The notes beneath the pieces are model-generated. The model was given only the letters and a program-made list of their open reading frames with translations, was not told where the DNA came from and did no database searches. Below are positions 5,918-12,702 of a stretch of 12,702 nt of DNA, in pieces; position 1 is the first letter of the stretch; the number at the start of each line of letters is the position of its first letter. Location of the stretch: assembly GCA_030837445.1 (NCBI GenBank), contig JAUPKM010000104.1, forward strand, positions 1-12,702. The letters run 5' to 3'. Source of the DNA: Actinomycetota bacterium. GTDB taxonomy: Bacteria > Actinomycetota > Actinomycetes > S36-B12 > UBA10799. The translations under genes and the position numbers were made by a program.

Positions 5918-8269
5918 CTAGCCCGGTAGCTCGGCGGCCTCAACCAACCTGCCGCGGAGATCCTCAACCGCAGCTGCCGACAACGGTAGGCCGTCGTCGT
6001 TGAGCAGGTAGAACACATCGACCACATCCGAACCGAGGGTGGACACTTTCGCTGCCTGCACGCGCGCCCCTGCCGACTCCATCCGACGCAGCAGCCGGTG
6101 TAGCAAGCCGGGCGAATCGGCTGCCCTGACCTCTACCACCGTCGCCCGGTCGGAGGCATCCGCGACCACCGCCACCCGCGGGGCGGGGGCGTCCGCGGCG
6201 TACTCGAACGAGGTCTCCCTGCGGCGCAACCGATCCTTCACGTCCAGGGTGCCGGCGACCACCCGCCGAAGGTCAACTGCCAACCGTTGTGGATCGGGTG
6301 GCTCTCCGAAGGAGGGAGTCACCCGCCAAGTGCTGACCGATCGGCCAGCGACCGTGTGAGCGCGCGCGTCGATCACCTGAAGTCTGTGCAGCGCCAACAC
6401 CCCGGCGGCGTCGGCAATGTCTCCGCGGGAGGCCGGCGCACCGATCGTCAACTCCTCCAGCCCTCCCACCGTGCGGTGCATCACCACGACATCACCGGTC
6501 GTCGCTGCGGCCTGCTCCAATTCACTCGGACCCGGCAAGTCGGGGGCGGGTTCGCCGTCCAGGGCGGCCCGTACCCGAGTCACCAGAGTGTCCACCAAGC
6601 CGGCCTTCCACGGACTCCAGGCTGCCGGCCCGGTGGCCTGGGCGTCAGCCATCGTCAGTGCCCGGAGCAACTCCAGCACATCGATCCGCTGCACTGCTGC
6701 CGCCACTGCGGCCACCGTGGCCGGGTCCTCGATATCGCGCCTCGTCGCAGTCTCCGACAGCAACAGGTGGTGCGCGACCAGCGCCACCAGCACCTCCGTG
6801 TCCTGCTGGCTGAAGCCCATCCGGGGTGCGATCTCGGCCACCATCACAGCGCCCACTTCGCTGTGTTTGGCCGCCCCCGCAGGCTTGCCGATGTCATGCA
6901 GGATCGCCGCCACCAACAACAGGTCAGGCCGGGCCACCTCACGGGCATGCGAACTTGCCCGGACGGCCGTCTCCAACATGTGCCGATCCACCGTGTGGAC
7001 GTGTACCGGATTGTGCTGTGGTGCGCTGCGGGTCGCGGCCCATTCCGGCACCAGCCGGGTGATCAGATCCTGCTGGTCTAGGGCCTCCCACACCGGGACT
7101 GTCCCCCGGCCGGCGCCGATCAGCGCGACAAACGAGTTGCGCATCTCGTCCGACCAGGGCACCGGTGCCGATCCGGTGGTCTCCGCCAGTCTGGTCAGAG
7201 TGGCCGGCGCGATCCGCAATCCCGCGCGCGCCGAGGCAGCGGCCATTCTCAGCAGAAGCGCAGGATCCCTCGACGGCCGGGCGTCGCGGGCCAGCACGAC
7301 CTCCCCGTCCGCCACTACCGCCCCGTCTGCCAAGGGCGCCCGAGCCGGGACCTTGGGACCTCGAAGTTTGCGCAGGCCGGGAACGCGGGCAGGCCGACCC
7401 ACTCGGTCCACCCGGTGCCAGACGATGTCTGCCGCCCAATCAATCGTCCTGCCCGCGGCCGCCACCGCCCGAAGGACGCCGTCGCCGTCGCCGTCCGGAT
7501 CCTCGATCCCCAGCAGTCGCGCTACGCCGGGCTGCTCCTGCCGCAACAGTCGGTCACTACTGCGTCCGGTGGAGGTATGCAACGCATCCCGGACGTCGAG
7601 CAGCAGCAGGTGCGGCGCCTCCAACGCGGCGCGCGGGACGTCGGTTACCCAGGATGCCGCTATCGCCCGCATGATGGTGAGATCGCGCAGTCCGCCGAGA
7701 CTCTCCTTCAACTCAGGTTCCTGTAGGTAGGCGAGCTCACCGAAGCTCTCCCGTCGGTTGGCGACCATCTGTCGCAGTTCGGGTAGCCGGACGGCCGCCC
7801 GGGCCCGCCAATCCGACAGCGAGGAGGCGCGCAGTCCGGCGAGTAGCGACTCATCGCCGGCTATCGTGCGGCCGTCCAACAGCCCCAGCATCACTTTCAC
7901 ATCCGAGTTCGCCAGCCGCCGGGCCTGGGCGGGGGTACGCACGCTGTGGTCAAGGCGCACCCCGGAATCCCAGATCGGGTACCAGATTCTGTCTGCCGGA
8001 ACCCCGACGGCTGACCCGGGGGTGTGCAGCAGCAACACATCGATATCGCTACCTGGCGCCAACTCTCGGCGACCATATCCGCCGATGGCCACCAGCGCGC
8101 AACTGGCCGGGTCGGCACCGGAGTCGAGGAACAACCGTCGAAGCCAGGCATCGGTCAGGTCCGCAAGTTCTGCCCGCCGGACCGCCGGGTCGATGAAGGG
8201 GCTGGCCAGTAATGTCTCGCGGGCTGCGCGGAAGACTTCCGGCTGCGCGGAATCCAGGACCACTGTCAT
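5918..8269 (-). CDS. glnD: PII nucleotidyltransferase / modifying enzyme GlnD
   Basis: GlnD covalently modifies and demodifies PII protein according to glutamine level. In proteobacteria it uridylylates; in Corynebacterium and Streptomyces the homologue adenylylates GlnK at Tyr51, the likely reaction here. From the ATG at 8269 it has 783 residues. The nucleotidyltransferase motif GGYGRRELAPGSDID is at 63-77, with metal ligands Asp75 and Asp77. The HD phosphohydrolase domain has HDIGK at 458-462 and the upstream HNPVHVHTVDRH segment. Two ACT-like glutamine-sensing regions lie at about 604-640 and 699-756. The ATG is chosen over a GTG at 8296 because GAGGAGAGG sits at ideal spacing. Its substrate glnK lies just upstream, separated by 177 bases with hairpins. 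Confidence 0.95.
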   Translation of the reverse strand: MTVVLDSAQPEVFRAARETLLASPFIDPAVRRAELADLTDAWLRRLFLDSGADPASCALVAIGGYGRRELAPGSDIDVLLLHTPGSAVGVPADRIWYPIWDSGVRLDHSVRTPAQARRLANSDVKVMLGLLDGRTIAGDESLLAGLRASSLSDWRARAAVRLPELRQMVANRRESFGELAYLQEPELKESLGGLRDLTIMRAIAASWVTDVPRAALEAPHLLLLDVRDALHTSTGRSSDRLLRQEQPGVARLLGIEDPDGDGDGVLRAVAAAGRTIDWAADIVWHRVDRVGRPARVPGLRKLRGPKVPARAPLADGAVVADGEVVLARDARPSRDPALLLRMAAASARAGLRIAPATLTRLAETTGSAPVPWSDEMRNSFVALIGAGRGTVPVWEALDQQDLITRLVPEWAATRSAPQHNPVHVHTVDRHMLETAVRASSHAREVARPDLLLVAAILHDIGKPAGAAKHSEVGAVMVAEIAPRMGFSQQDTEVLVALVAHHLLLSETATRRDIEDPATVAAVAAAVQRIDVLELLRALTMADAQATGPAAWSPWKAGLVDTLVTRVRAALDGEPAPDLPGPSELEQAAATTGDVVVMHRTVGGLEELTIGAPASRGDIADAAGVLALHRLQVIDARAHTVAGRSVSTWRVTPSFGEPPDPQRLAVDLRRVVAGTLDVKDRLRRRETSFEYAADAPAPRVAVVADASDRATVVEVRAADSPGLLHRLLRRMESAGARVQAAKVSTLGSDVVDVFYLLNDDGLPLSAAAVEDLRGRLVEAAELPG

Positions 8270-8359
8270 GCTTCCTCTCCTCGATCGTGTCGACAACTAT
8301 CTCCCACCTGCACGGGCTCCCCGCACCCCCGGTTCTCTGCGGCCCTCGGCCAACCGCAC

Positions 8360-8399
8360 GGCGGAGGGGCCGGGCACAAATGGCACCGACCCCTCCGCC
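8360..8399 (-). terminator. 14-bp hairpin between glnK and glnD, candidate attenuator
   Basis: In the transcribed strand, GGCGGAGGGGUCGG pairs with CCGGCCCCUCCGCC around a 12-base loop, giving 14 continuous base pairs with one G-U. On the opposite strand the same position is a C-A mismatch, which suggests that the structure acts in the RNA of this operon. No U-tract follows. It could partly end transcription after amtB-glnK, or protect the 3' end of that message, lowering glnD relative to glnK. The structure is seen directly; its role is inferred. Confidence 0.5.
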
Positions 8400-8410
8400 T
8401 GCTGACAGTC

Positions 8411-8426
8411 GCGCTGCGCACAGCGC
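8411..8426 (-). repeat. Small hairpin just after glnK
   Basis: GCGCTG and CAGCGC form a six-bp perfect stem with a four-base loop, 20 bases beyond the glnK stop and directly before the larger glnK-glnD hairpin. It is bracketed by two copies of CTGACAG (8402-8408 and 8440-8446). With the larger stem it could make a two-part terminator or processing signal. Short GC stems also arise by chance in DNA this rich in G and C. Confidence 0.35.
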
Positions 8427-8446
8427 TCCAGCTAGTCGCCTGACAG

Positions 8447-8785
8447 CTACAGCGCGGCCGACCCCCGTTCGCCGGTACGCACCCGCACCAGTTCGTCGAC
8501 CGGCACGGTCCACACCTTCCCGTCACCGATCTTGCCGGTGGCGGCGGATTTGACGATCAGGTTCACCACGTCGGCGGCATCCTCGTCGTCCACCACAACC
8601 TCGATCCGCAGTTTCGGGATCAGGTCGACCGTATATTCGGCCCCCCGGTACACCTCGGTGTGTCCACCCTGGCGACCGTAGCCGCTGACCTCGGAGACCG
8701 TCAGTCCGGAGATTCCGAACGTCTGCAGCGCCTCCTTGACATCGTCGAGCTTGAACGGCTTGATCACTCCGGTCACGAGTTTCAT
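8447..8785 (-). CDS. glnK: Nitrogen regulatory protein PII (GlnK/GlnB family)
   Basis: PII proteins are trimeric sensors that bind ATP or ADP and 2-oxoglutarate and control ammonium uptake and nitrogen metabolism. The 112-residue product has the usual length. The T-loop carries YRGAEY at residues 46-51, so the modification site Tyr51 is present. The C-terminal signature region TGKIGDGKVWTVPVDELVR is intact. Its ATG overlaps the amtB stop as ATGA (8785-8782), pointing to translational coupling. Linkage to amtB supports the GlnK name: when nitrogen is plentiful, unmodified GlnK plugs the AmtB channel. GlnD, encoded next, is the expected modifier of Tyr51. Confidence 0.96.
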   Translation of the reverse strand: MKLVTGVIKPFKLDDVKEALQTFGISGLTVSEVSGYGRQGGHTEVYRGAEYTVDLIPKLRIEVVVDDEDAADVVNLIVKSAATGKIGDGKVWTVPVDELVRVRTGERGSAAL

Positions 8786-10116
8786 GCCGACACCTCCTCC
8801 TTCTTCTTGCTGCTGACCTTCCCGGTTGAACCTGCGAACGCTCCGCCGTAACCGTCTGATGACTCGTACGCCGATTCGGCGTGCTGGGTGACGTCGATAC
8901 CTTCGGCCTCGGCGTCCTGATCGATTCGGAACCCGATCGTCTTGCTCAACGCGTACCCGATGATCAGGGTGAGGATGAGACTGTAGGCCAGCACCGCACC
9001 ACCGGCGACCGCCTGCTTACCGAGTTGGCTGAACCCGCCGCCGTAGAACAGGCCGCTGACAGCTGCCGGCGCCTCCTCGGTGGCGACGAAGCCGATCATC
9101 AACGTGCCGACGATGCCGCCGACCAGGTGGACCCCGACGACATCCAGGGAGTCGTCGAAACCGAAGCGGTACTTCAGGCCGACGGCCAGAGCACAGAGGA
9201 CACCCGCCACGACGCCGATCGCCAGCGCACCCAGAATATTCACCGAGGAGCAGGCCGGGGTGATGGCGACAAGACCGGCAACAATGCCGGACGCGGCACC
9301 CAACGAGGTGGCGTGACCGTCACGCAGCCGCTCGGTAAGCATCCAGGCGAGCGAGCCCGCGGCGGTCGCGGTGAGGGTGGTCATCCAGACCACAGATGCC
9401 GTGGTGCCAGCGGTGAGGGCGCTGCCGGCGTTGAAGCCGAACCAGCCGAACCAGAGCAGACCCGCGCCGAGCATCACGAATGGCAGGTTGTGTGGCCGGA
9501 AGGCCGTCTTGCCGAAGCCGATCCGCTTACCCAACACAATCGCCAGGGCCAGTCCCGCCGCACCGGCGTTGATGTGCACCGCCGTGCCACCGGCGAAGTC
9601 GATCGCGCCCAAATTGTTCGCGATCCAGCCACCCGTGTAACTGCCGTCCTTGCTGCTGAACGCGAACACCCAGTGCGCGACTGGGAAGTACACCAGCGTT
9701 GCCCAAATGCCGGCGAAGATCATCCAGGTGCCGAATTTCGCGCGGTCCGCGATGGCACCCGAGATCAGCGCCACTGTGATGATCGCGAACACGGCCTGGA
9801 AGGCCACGAACGCCATCGATGGGATGCTGCCGGAGACGGACTCGGGGTTCATCAGACCCTTCAACCCGAGGAACTCGGTCGGATCTCCCAGCAGTCCCTT
9901 GCCACCGGTGCTGTTGCCGAACGCCATCGAGTAGCCGTACAGCACCCACAGCACACTGACCAATGCCAGCGCGCCAAAACTCATCATCATCATGTTGAGC
10001 ACGCTCTTCATACGGACCATTCCGCCGTAGAAGAACGCCAGTGCTGGTGTCATCAGCAGCACCAGCGCCGCGCTCACGAGGACCCATGCTGTGTCCCCGC
10101 TATTGATTTCGGGCAT
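8782..10116 (-). CDS. amtB: Ammonium transporter (Amt family)
   Basis: AmtB is a trimeric inner-membrane channel that takes up ammonium. The 444-residue protein is strongly hydrophobic, with about 11 membrane segments. Conserved transport residues are visible: Asp173 and His181 in IDFAGGTAVHINAG, the second pore histidine His330 in GVHLVGG, and a gating phenylalanine near 110 in FQAVFAIIT. The block WFGWFGFNAGSA is also typical. A hydrophilic cytoplasmic tail of about 45 residues ends in a Lys/Glu cluster. The ATG at 10116 has AGAGGAG seven bases upstream. There is no obvious signal peptide, as expected for the Gram-positive members. Upstream lies a GlnR-like operator, and glnK overlaps the end, so this is the first gene of a nitrogen-regulated operon. 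Confidence 0.97.
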   Translation of the reverse strand: MPEINSGDTAWVLVSAALVLLMTPALAFFYGGMVRMKSVLNMMMMSFGALALVSVLWVLYGYSMAFGNSTGGKGLLGDPTEFLGLKGLMNPESVSGSIPSMAFVAFQAVFAIITVALISGAIADRAKFGTWMIFAGIWATLVYFPVAHWVFAFSSKDGSYTGGWIANNLGAIDFAGGTAVHINAGAAGLALAIVLGKRIGFGKTAFRPHNLPFVMLGAGLLWFGWFGFNAGSALTAGTTASVVWMTTLTATAAGSLAWMLTERLRDGHATSLGAASGIVAGLVAITPACSSVNILGALAIGVVAGVLCALAVGLKYRFGFDDSLDVVGVHLVGGIVGTLMIGFVATEEAPAAVSGLFYGGGFSQLGKQAVAGGAVLAYSLILTLIIGYALSKTIGFRIDQDAEAEGIDVTQHAESAYESSDGYGGAFAGSTGKVSSKKKEEVSA

Positions 10117-10171
10117 CGTGCTCTCCTCTCGCCCATTATTTCCGTGGTCGAGATGAGACTCGCTGTCGGCT

Positions 10172-10209
10172 GTTTCCCGGAGTTGGTCAGCACGTTTCTG
10201 CCGGGTGAC
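10172..10209 (-). promoter_or_regulatory. GlnR-type operator upstream of amtB
   Basis: Read towards amtB, the blocks are GTCAC, six bases, GAAAC, six bases, ACCAA, six bases, GAAAC. The Streptomyces GlnR consensus is GTnAC-n6-GaAAC repeated with n6 spacing. The first pair is a full match, the last half-site is a full match in phase 22 bases away, and the third block is poor. The site ends 56 bases before the amtB start codon, a position suited to activation. GlnR control of amtB-glnK-glnD is established in Streptomyces; here it is inferred from the motif and context. Confidence 0.65.
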
Positions 10210-10224
10210 GTTTGACGGCGGTTT

Positions 10225-10240
10225 GTTGCCGTCGTGTTAC
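10225..10240 (-). promoter_or_regulatory. Second, upstream GlnR-like half-site pair
   Basis: GTAAC, six bases, GCAAC reads in the same direction as the main amtB operator and lies 15 bases further upstream. It matches the GTnAC-n6-GnAAC pattern with one difference from GAAAC. It may be an auxiliary GlnR site. It sits close to the ftsY stop at 10272. Confidence 0.4.
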
Positions 10241-10271
10241 GCGGCTGCGGCACCCGGAGGCGTCGGGCAGC

Positions 10272-11474
10272 TCAGTCCAGCAGTGCGTCGACGAACGCCT
10301 CGGGCTCGAACGGCGCGAGGTCGTCGGGGCCTTCCCCCAGCCCGACCAACTTCACCGGTACGCCCAGTTCCCGCTGTACCGCGACCACGATTCCGCCCTT
10401 CGCCGTCCCGTCCAGCTTGGTCAGCACGATGCCGGTGACATCCACCACCTCAGAGAAGACCCGGGCCTGCACCAGACCGTTCTGGCCGGTGGTGGCATCC
10501 AGCACCAGCAACACCTCCGAGACCGGTGCCTGCTTACCGATGACGCGCTTCACCTTGCCGAGTTCGTCCATCAGCCCGACCTTCGTGTGTAGCCGACCTG
10601 CGGTGTCGATAATCACCGCGTCGGCCCCGTCGGTGGTTGCATCGCGGACAGCGTCGAACGCCACCGCGGCCGGATCGGCTCCCTCGTCACCGCGGACCAC
10701 AACCGCCCCGACCCGGTCACCCCAAGTCTGCAGCTGCTGGGAGGCCGCCGCCCGGAAGGTGTCGGCGGCACCGAGCACCACCGTCCTGCCGTCCGCCACC
10801 AGCAGGCGGGCGATCTTGCCGGTGGTGGTGGTCTTGCCGGTGCCATTTACCCCGACCACCATCAATACTGCGGGTCCGTCGTCGCGACGGGTGATGACAG
10901 TCCGATCCAGTGCCGGATCCACCGATGCCAGCAGCTCCTCCCGAAGCATCGCCCGCACCTGTACCGGATCGGCGGTTCCCTCCACCCTCACCCGGGTCCG
11001 CAACCGCTCAACGAGTTCCTGGCTTGGGGCCACCCCCAGATCACTGAGCAGCAGGGTGTCCTCGATCTCCTCCCAGGCTGCCTCATCGAGGTTGTCGGAG
11101 GTCAGAAGCTGCAGCAGCGCCTTACCCAGGGCGCTGTTCGACCGGGCCAGCCGCGCCTTCAGCCGGGTCCAGCGTCCGGCCGAGGGCAGTGGCACCTCGA
11201 GGACCACCCCGGGTTCCTCGACCAGCTCGACCGTGTCGGCCGGGCGGTCCAGCAGTGCGGTGCCGGTCAGGCCAGCGTCTTCGATAGTGCGGCGCTCGGC
11301 GTCGCGCGGGACGGAGTCGTCGTCACCAACCCCTGGTGCGTAGTCGATGCCCGGACGCGGCGGCGCCGCGGTCAGGGCCCGTTGTCTACGGCTTCGGACG
11401 ACCAGGGCGGTGGTAACGCCGCCGACTATGGCCAGGGCGGCGACGATGAGGACGATCAGGAGCGTTGGGTTCAC
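10272..11474 (-). CDS. ftsY: Signal recognition particle receptor FtsY
   Basis: FtsY is the membrane-associated GTPase that receives SRP-ribosome complexes by forming a twin GTPase dimer with Ffh. From the GTG at 11474 it has 400 residues. A hydrophobic N-terminal segment (about 4-26) followed by RSRRQR acts as a membrane anchor, a feature of actinobacterial FtsY that is absent in E. coli. An acidic linker leads to the N domain (about 105-185) and the G domain, with P-loop GVNGTGKT at 208-215, DTAGR at 290-294 and TKLDG at 352-356. The GTG at 11474 has GGGAGA about ten bases upstream; another GTG at 11492 would add six residues with a weaker site. It lies 110 bases after smc, a common actinobacterial pair. 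Confidence 0.96.
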   Translation of the reverse strand: MNPTLLIVLIVAALAIVGGVTTALVVRSRRQRALTAAPPRPGIDYAPGVGDDDSVPRDAERRTIEDAGLTGTALLDRPADTVELVEEPGVVLEVPLPSAGRWTRLKARLARSNSALGKALLQLLTSDNLDEAAWEEIEDTLLLSDLGVAPSQELVERLRTRVRVEGTADPVQVRAMLREELLASVDPALDRTVITRRDDGPAVLMVVGVNGTGKTTTTGKIARLLVADGRTVVLGAADTFRAAASQQLQTWGDRVGAVVVRGDEGADPAAVAFDAVRDATTDGADAVIIDTAGRLHTKVGLMDELGKVKRVIGKQAPVSEVLLVLDATTGQNGLVQARVFSEVVDVTGIVLTKLDGTAKGGIVVAVQRELGVPVKLVGLGEGPDDLAPFEPEAFVDALLD

Positions 11475-11578
11475 GAGCAGAGATTCTCCCACCGGCCGCC
11501 CGCGCTGCAGACCCCGGAGGCCTACCGACTGGTAACCGGACTAGCCCGAACCTCAAGGAGTGCGCGATGTTCCGATTC

Positions 11579-11595
11579 AGTCGGTCAGGCCGACT
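11579..11595 (-). repeat. Inverted repeat across the smc stop codon
   Basis: AGTCGG and CCGACT pair perfectly around a five-base loop that contains the smc TGA (11587-11585). No U-tract follows. It may act at the mRNA 3' end, or be a by-product of GC-rich sequence. Confidence 0.35.
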
Positions 11596-12702
11596 CGCGC
11601 AGCCGCTGACTGATCACTGAGGTCACACCATCCCGCATGGTGACCCCGTAGAGGGCATCGCCAATCTCCATGGTGCGCTTCTGGTGGGTGATGACCAATA
11701 GCTGGCTGGTGGCGCGCAACTCCTCCAGAATGTCCAACAACCGTCCCAGGTTGACGTCGTCCAACGCCGCCTCGACCTCGTCGAGTAGGTAGAACGGGCT
11801 GGGCCTCGCCTTGAATAGGGCCACCAGGAAGGCCACCGCGGTCAACGACCGCTCCCCGCCGCTGAGCAGGCTGAGGCGCTTGACCCGCTTCCCCGCCGGA
11901 CGGGCCTCTACCTCCACTCCGGTTCCCAACATGTCCGACGGCTCGGTCAGCGTCAACCGGCCCTCGCCACCCGGGAAGAGCCGCGAGAACACCCCCTCGA
12001 ATTGCGCCGCGACATCCTCGTACGCCTCTGCGAAGACTTGCTCAACTCGGGCGTCCACGTCGGAGATGATCCCCAACAGGTCCTCTCGACCGGCCTTCAG
12101 ATCCTCCAGTTGCGCACCGAGGAAGGCCTGCCGTTCCTGCATGGCGGTGAACTCTTCCAGCGCCAACGGATTGACCCGTCCCAACAACGCGAGTTCCTTC
12201 TCCGCCTTGCGGAATCGAGCCTGTTGCTGCTCGCGGACGTACGGGGTCGGCTCGGGCAATGGCCGATCCGGTTCGTCCTGCGAGTCCGCGGCCGGCACTG
12301 CAGACGGCGGCACGGGAACTCCGGGGTGGTATTCCGCGACCAGGGTTTCCGGATCGACCCCGAAATCTGTCATCGCCCGCTCCAAGGCGGAATCGATCCG
12401 CATCCGCTGCTCGGTCTTGGCCAGTTCATCCCGGTGCACCGAGTCCGTCAATCCGTCCCATTCCGCAGATAGGGCGCGCAGCAGCGAGCGGAGGTCCCTG
12501 AGTTCCTGGTCACGGCCGCTCCTTCCAAGCTCAGACTCCTCCCTACATTGCTGGGCCGCGGCCACCGAGGCAGTCAGTCGGTCATCGAGGGTGTCCAGCA
12601 CCGCCAGCACCTCGCGAGCGACTGCGGCCTCCCTACGCTGTCGCTCGAGCCGTCGTGCAACCGCCTCTCGCTGTGCTCGCACCCGCCTAGCGGCGCCGTC
12701 GA
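11585..12702 (-). CDS. smc: Chromosome segregation protein SMC, C-terminal part (cut by window edge)
   Basis: SMC is the condensin ATPase that compacts and aligns chromosomes together with ScpA and ScpB. Only about the last 371 codons are in the window, and the frame stays open through base 12702. The visible part begins with the heptad-like, Arg/Glu-rich second coiled-coil arm, then a conserved GRVNPLALEEF segment (about 174-184 of the visible fragment). The C-terminal ABC head follows, with signature motif LSGGERSL at 279-286 and Walker B LLDEVEAALDD at 305-315. The switch histidine is in ITHQKRTME at 337-339. The N-terminal head and hinge lie outside the window. A Pro-rich stretch around residues 125-155 interrupts the coil. 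ftsY follows after 110 bases. Confidence 0.96.
   Translation of the reverse strand, partial: DGAARRVRAQREAVARRLERQRREAAVAREVLAVLDTLDDRLTASVAAAQQCREESELGRSGRDQELRDLRSLLRALSAEWDGLTDSVHRDELAKTEQRMRIDSALERAMTDFGVDPETLVAEYHPGVPVPPSAVPAADSQDEPDRPLPEPTPYVREQQQARFRKAEKELALLGRVNPLALEEFTAMQERQAFLGAQLEDLKAGREDLLGIISDVDARVEQVFAEAYEDVAAQFEGVFSRLFPGGEGRLTLTEPSDMLGTGVEVEARPAGKRVKRLSLLSGGERSLTAVAFLVALFKARPSPFYLLDEVEAALDDVNLGRLLDILEELRATSQLLVITHQKRTMEIGDALYGVTMRDGVTSVISQRLRESA

Noticed and set aside
6417..7730. 437-codon open frame on the plus strand opposite glnD
   Set aside because: It is Ser/Arg/Ala-rich with no domain-like pattern, and lies wholly within a well-supported gene on the other strand.
8881..10215. 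444-codon open frame on the plus strand opposite amtB
   Set aside because: It mirrors amtB, is full of low-complexity hydrophilic sequence and matches no family I know. Long antisense frames are expected in GC-rich coding DNA.
1..12702. Apparent excess of the palindrome GGATCC (about 15 counted by eye, most in the first 4.7 kb)
   Set aside because: It sits mainly inside genes where GAT/ATC and CCG-type codons meet, so codon-pair use can explain it. Without a genome-wide count it is not evidence of a functional motif.
1..12702. Mobile elements, CRISPR repeats, tRNA or SRP RNA genes
   Set aside because: No transposase, terminal repeats, spaced direct repeats or tRNA-like structures were seen, and the gaps are too short for most of these.

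Overview
This window is a stretch of high-GC actinobacterial chromosome with every recognisable gene on the minus strand, so transcription runs from base 12702 towards base 1. The taxonomic call rests on the gene order smc-ftsY-amtB-glnK-glnD-ffh-rpsP-khpA-rimM-trmD-rplS-lepB-lepB-rnhB, frequent GTG starts, a ribosomal protein S16 with a long Ala/Glu-rich tail, tandem type I signal peptidases after rplS, and a GlnR-like operator before amtB. This suggests an actinomycete that uses GlnR rather than a Corynebacterium-type AmtR; genus cannot be read from the sequence. The genes are housekeeping genes: no mobile element, CRISPR array, tRNA or rRNA was seen, and no gap between genes exceeds about 180 bases.

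Layout in direction of transcription: (1) The 3' end of smc (12702-11585) and ftsY (11474-10272) cover chromosome organisation and the SRP receptor. (2) A nitrogen-control operon follows: amtB (10116-8782) overlaps glnK by four bases, and glnD (8269-5918) lies after a 177-base gap with two hairpins. GlnR-type half-sites sit in the amtB promoter. AmtB imports ammonium, GlnK (PII) docks on it and senses 2-oxoglutarate/ATP/ADP, and GlnD modifies GlnK at Tyr51. (3) ffh (5848-4286) encodes the SRP GTPase, so the nitrogen operon sits between the two SRP-pathway GTPases. (4) The conserved translation cluster is rpsP (4123-3588), khpA (3583-3338), rimM (3387-2809), trmD (2770-2057) and rplS (1897-1547). 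(5) Two different signal peptidases (about 1509-970 and 826-113) follow, then the first 37 codons of rnhB (113-1), cut by the window edge.

The most unusual observation is in rpsP. One base appears to be missing near 3892, relative to the frame needed for a normal S16. The remaining 100 codons are intact in the next frame, and the broken frame runs without a stop straight into khpA, giving an artificial S16-KhpA fusion ORF. A sequencing or assembly error is the most likely cause, but it should be checked. Other points of interest are the GlnR operator, a 14-bp hairpin between glnK and glnD, uncertain start codons for rimM and the first lepB, and an inverted repeat across the smc stop codon. 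I found no convincing previously undescribed system here.
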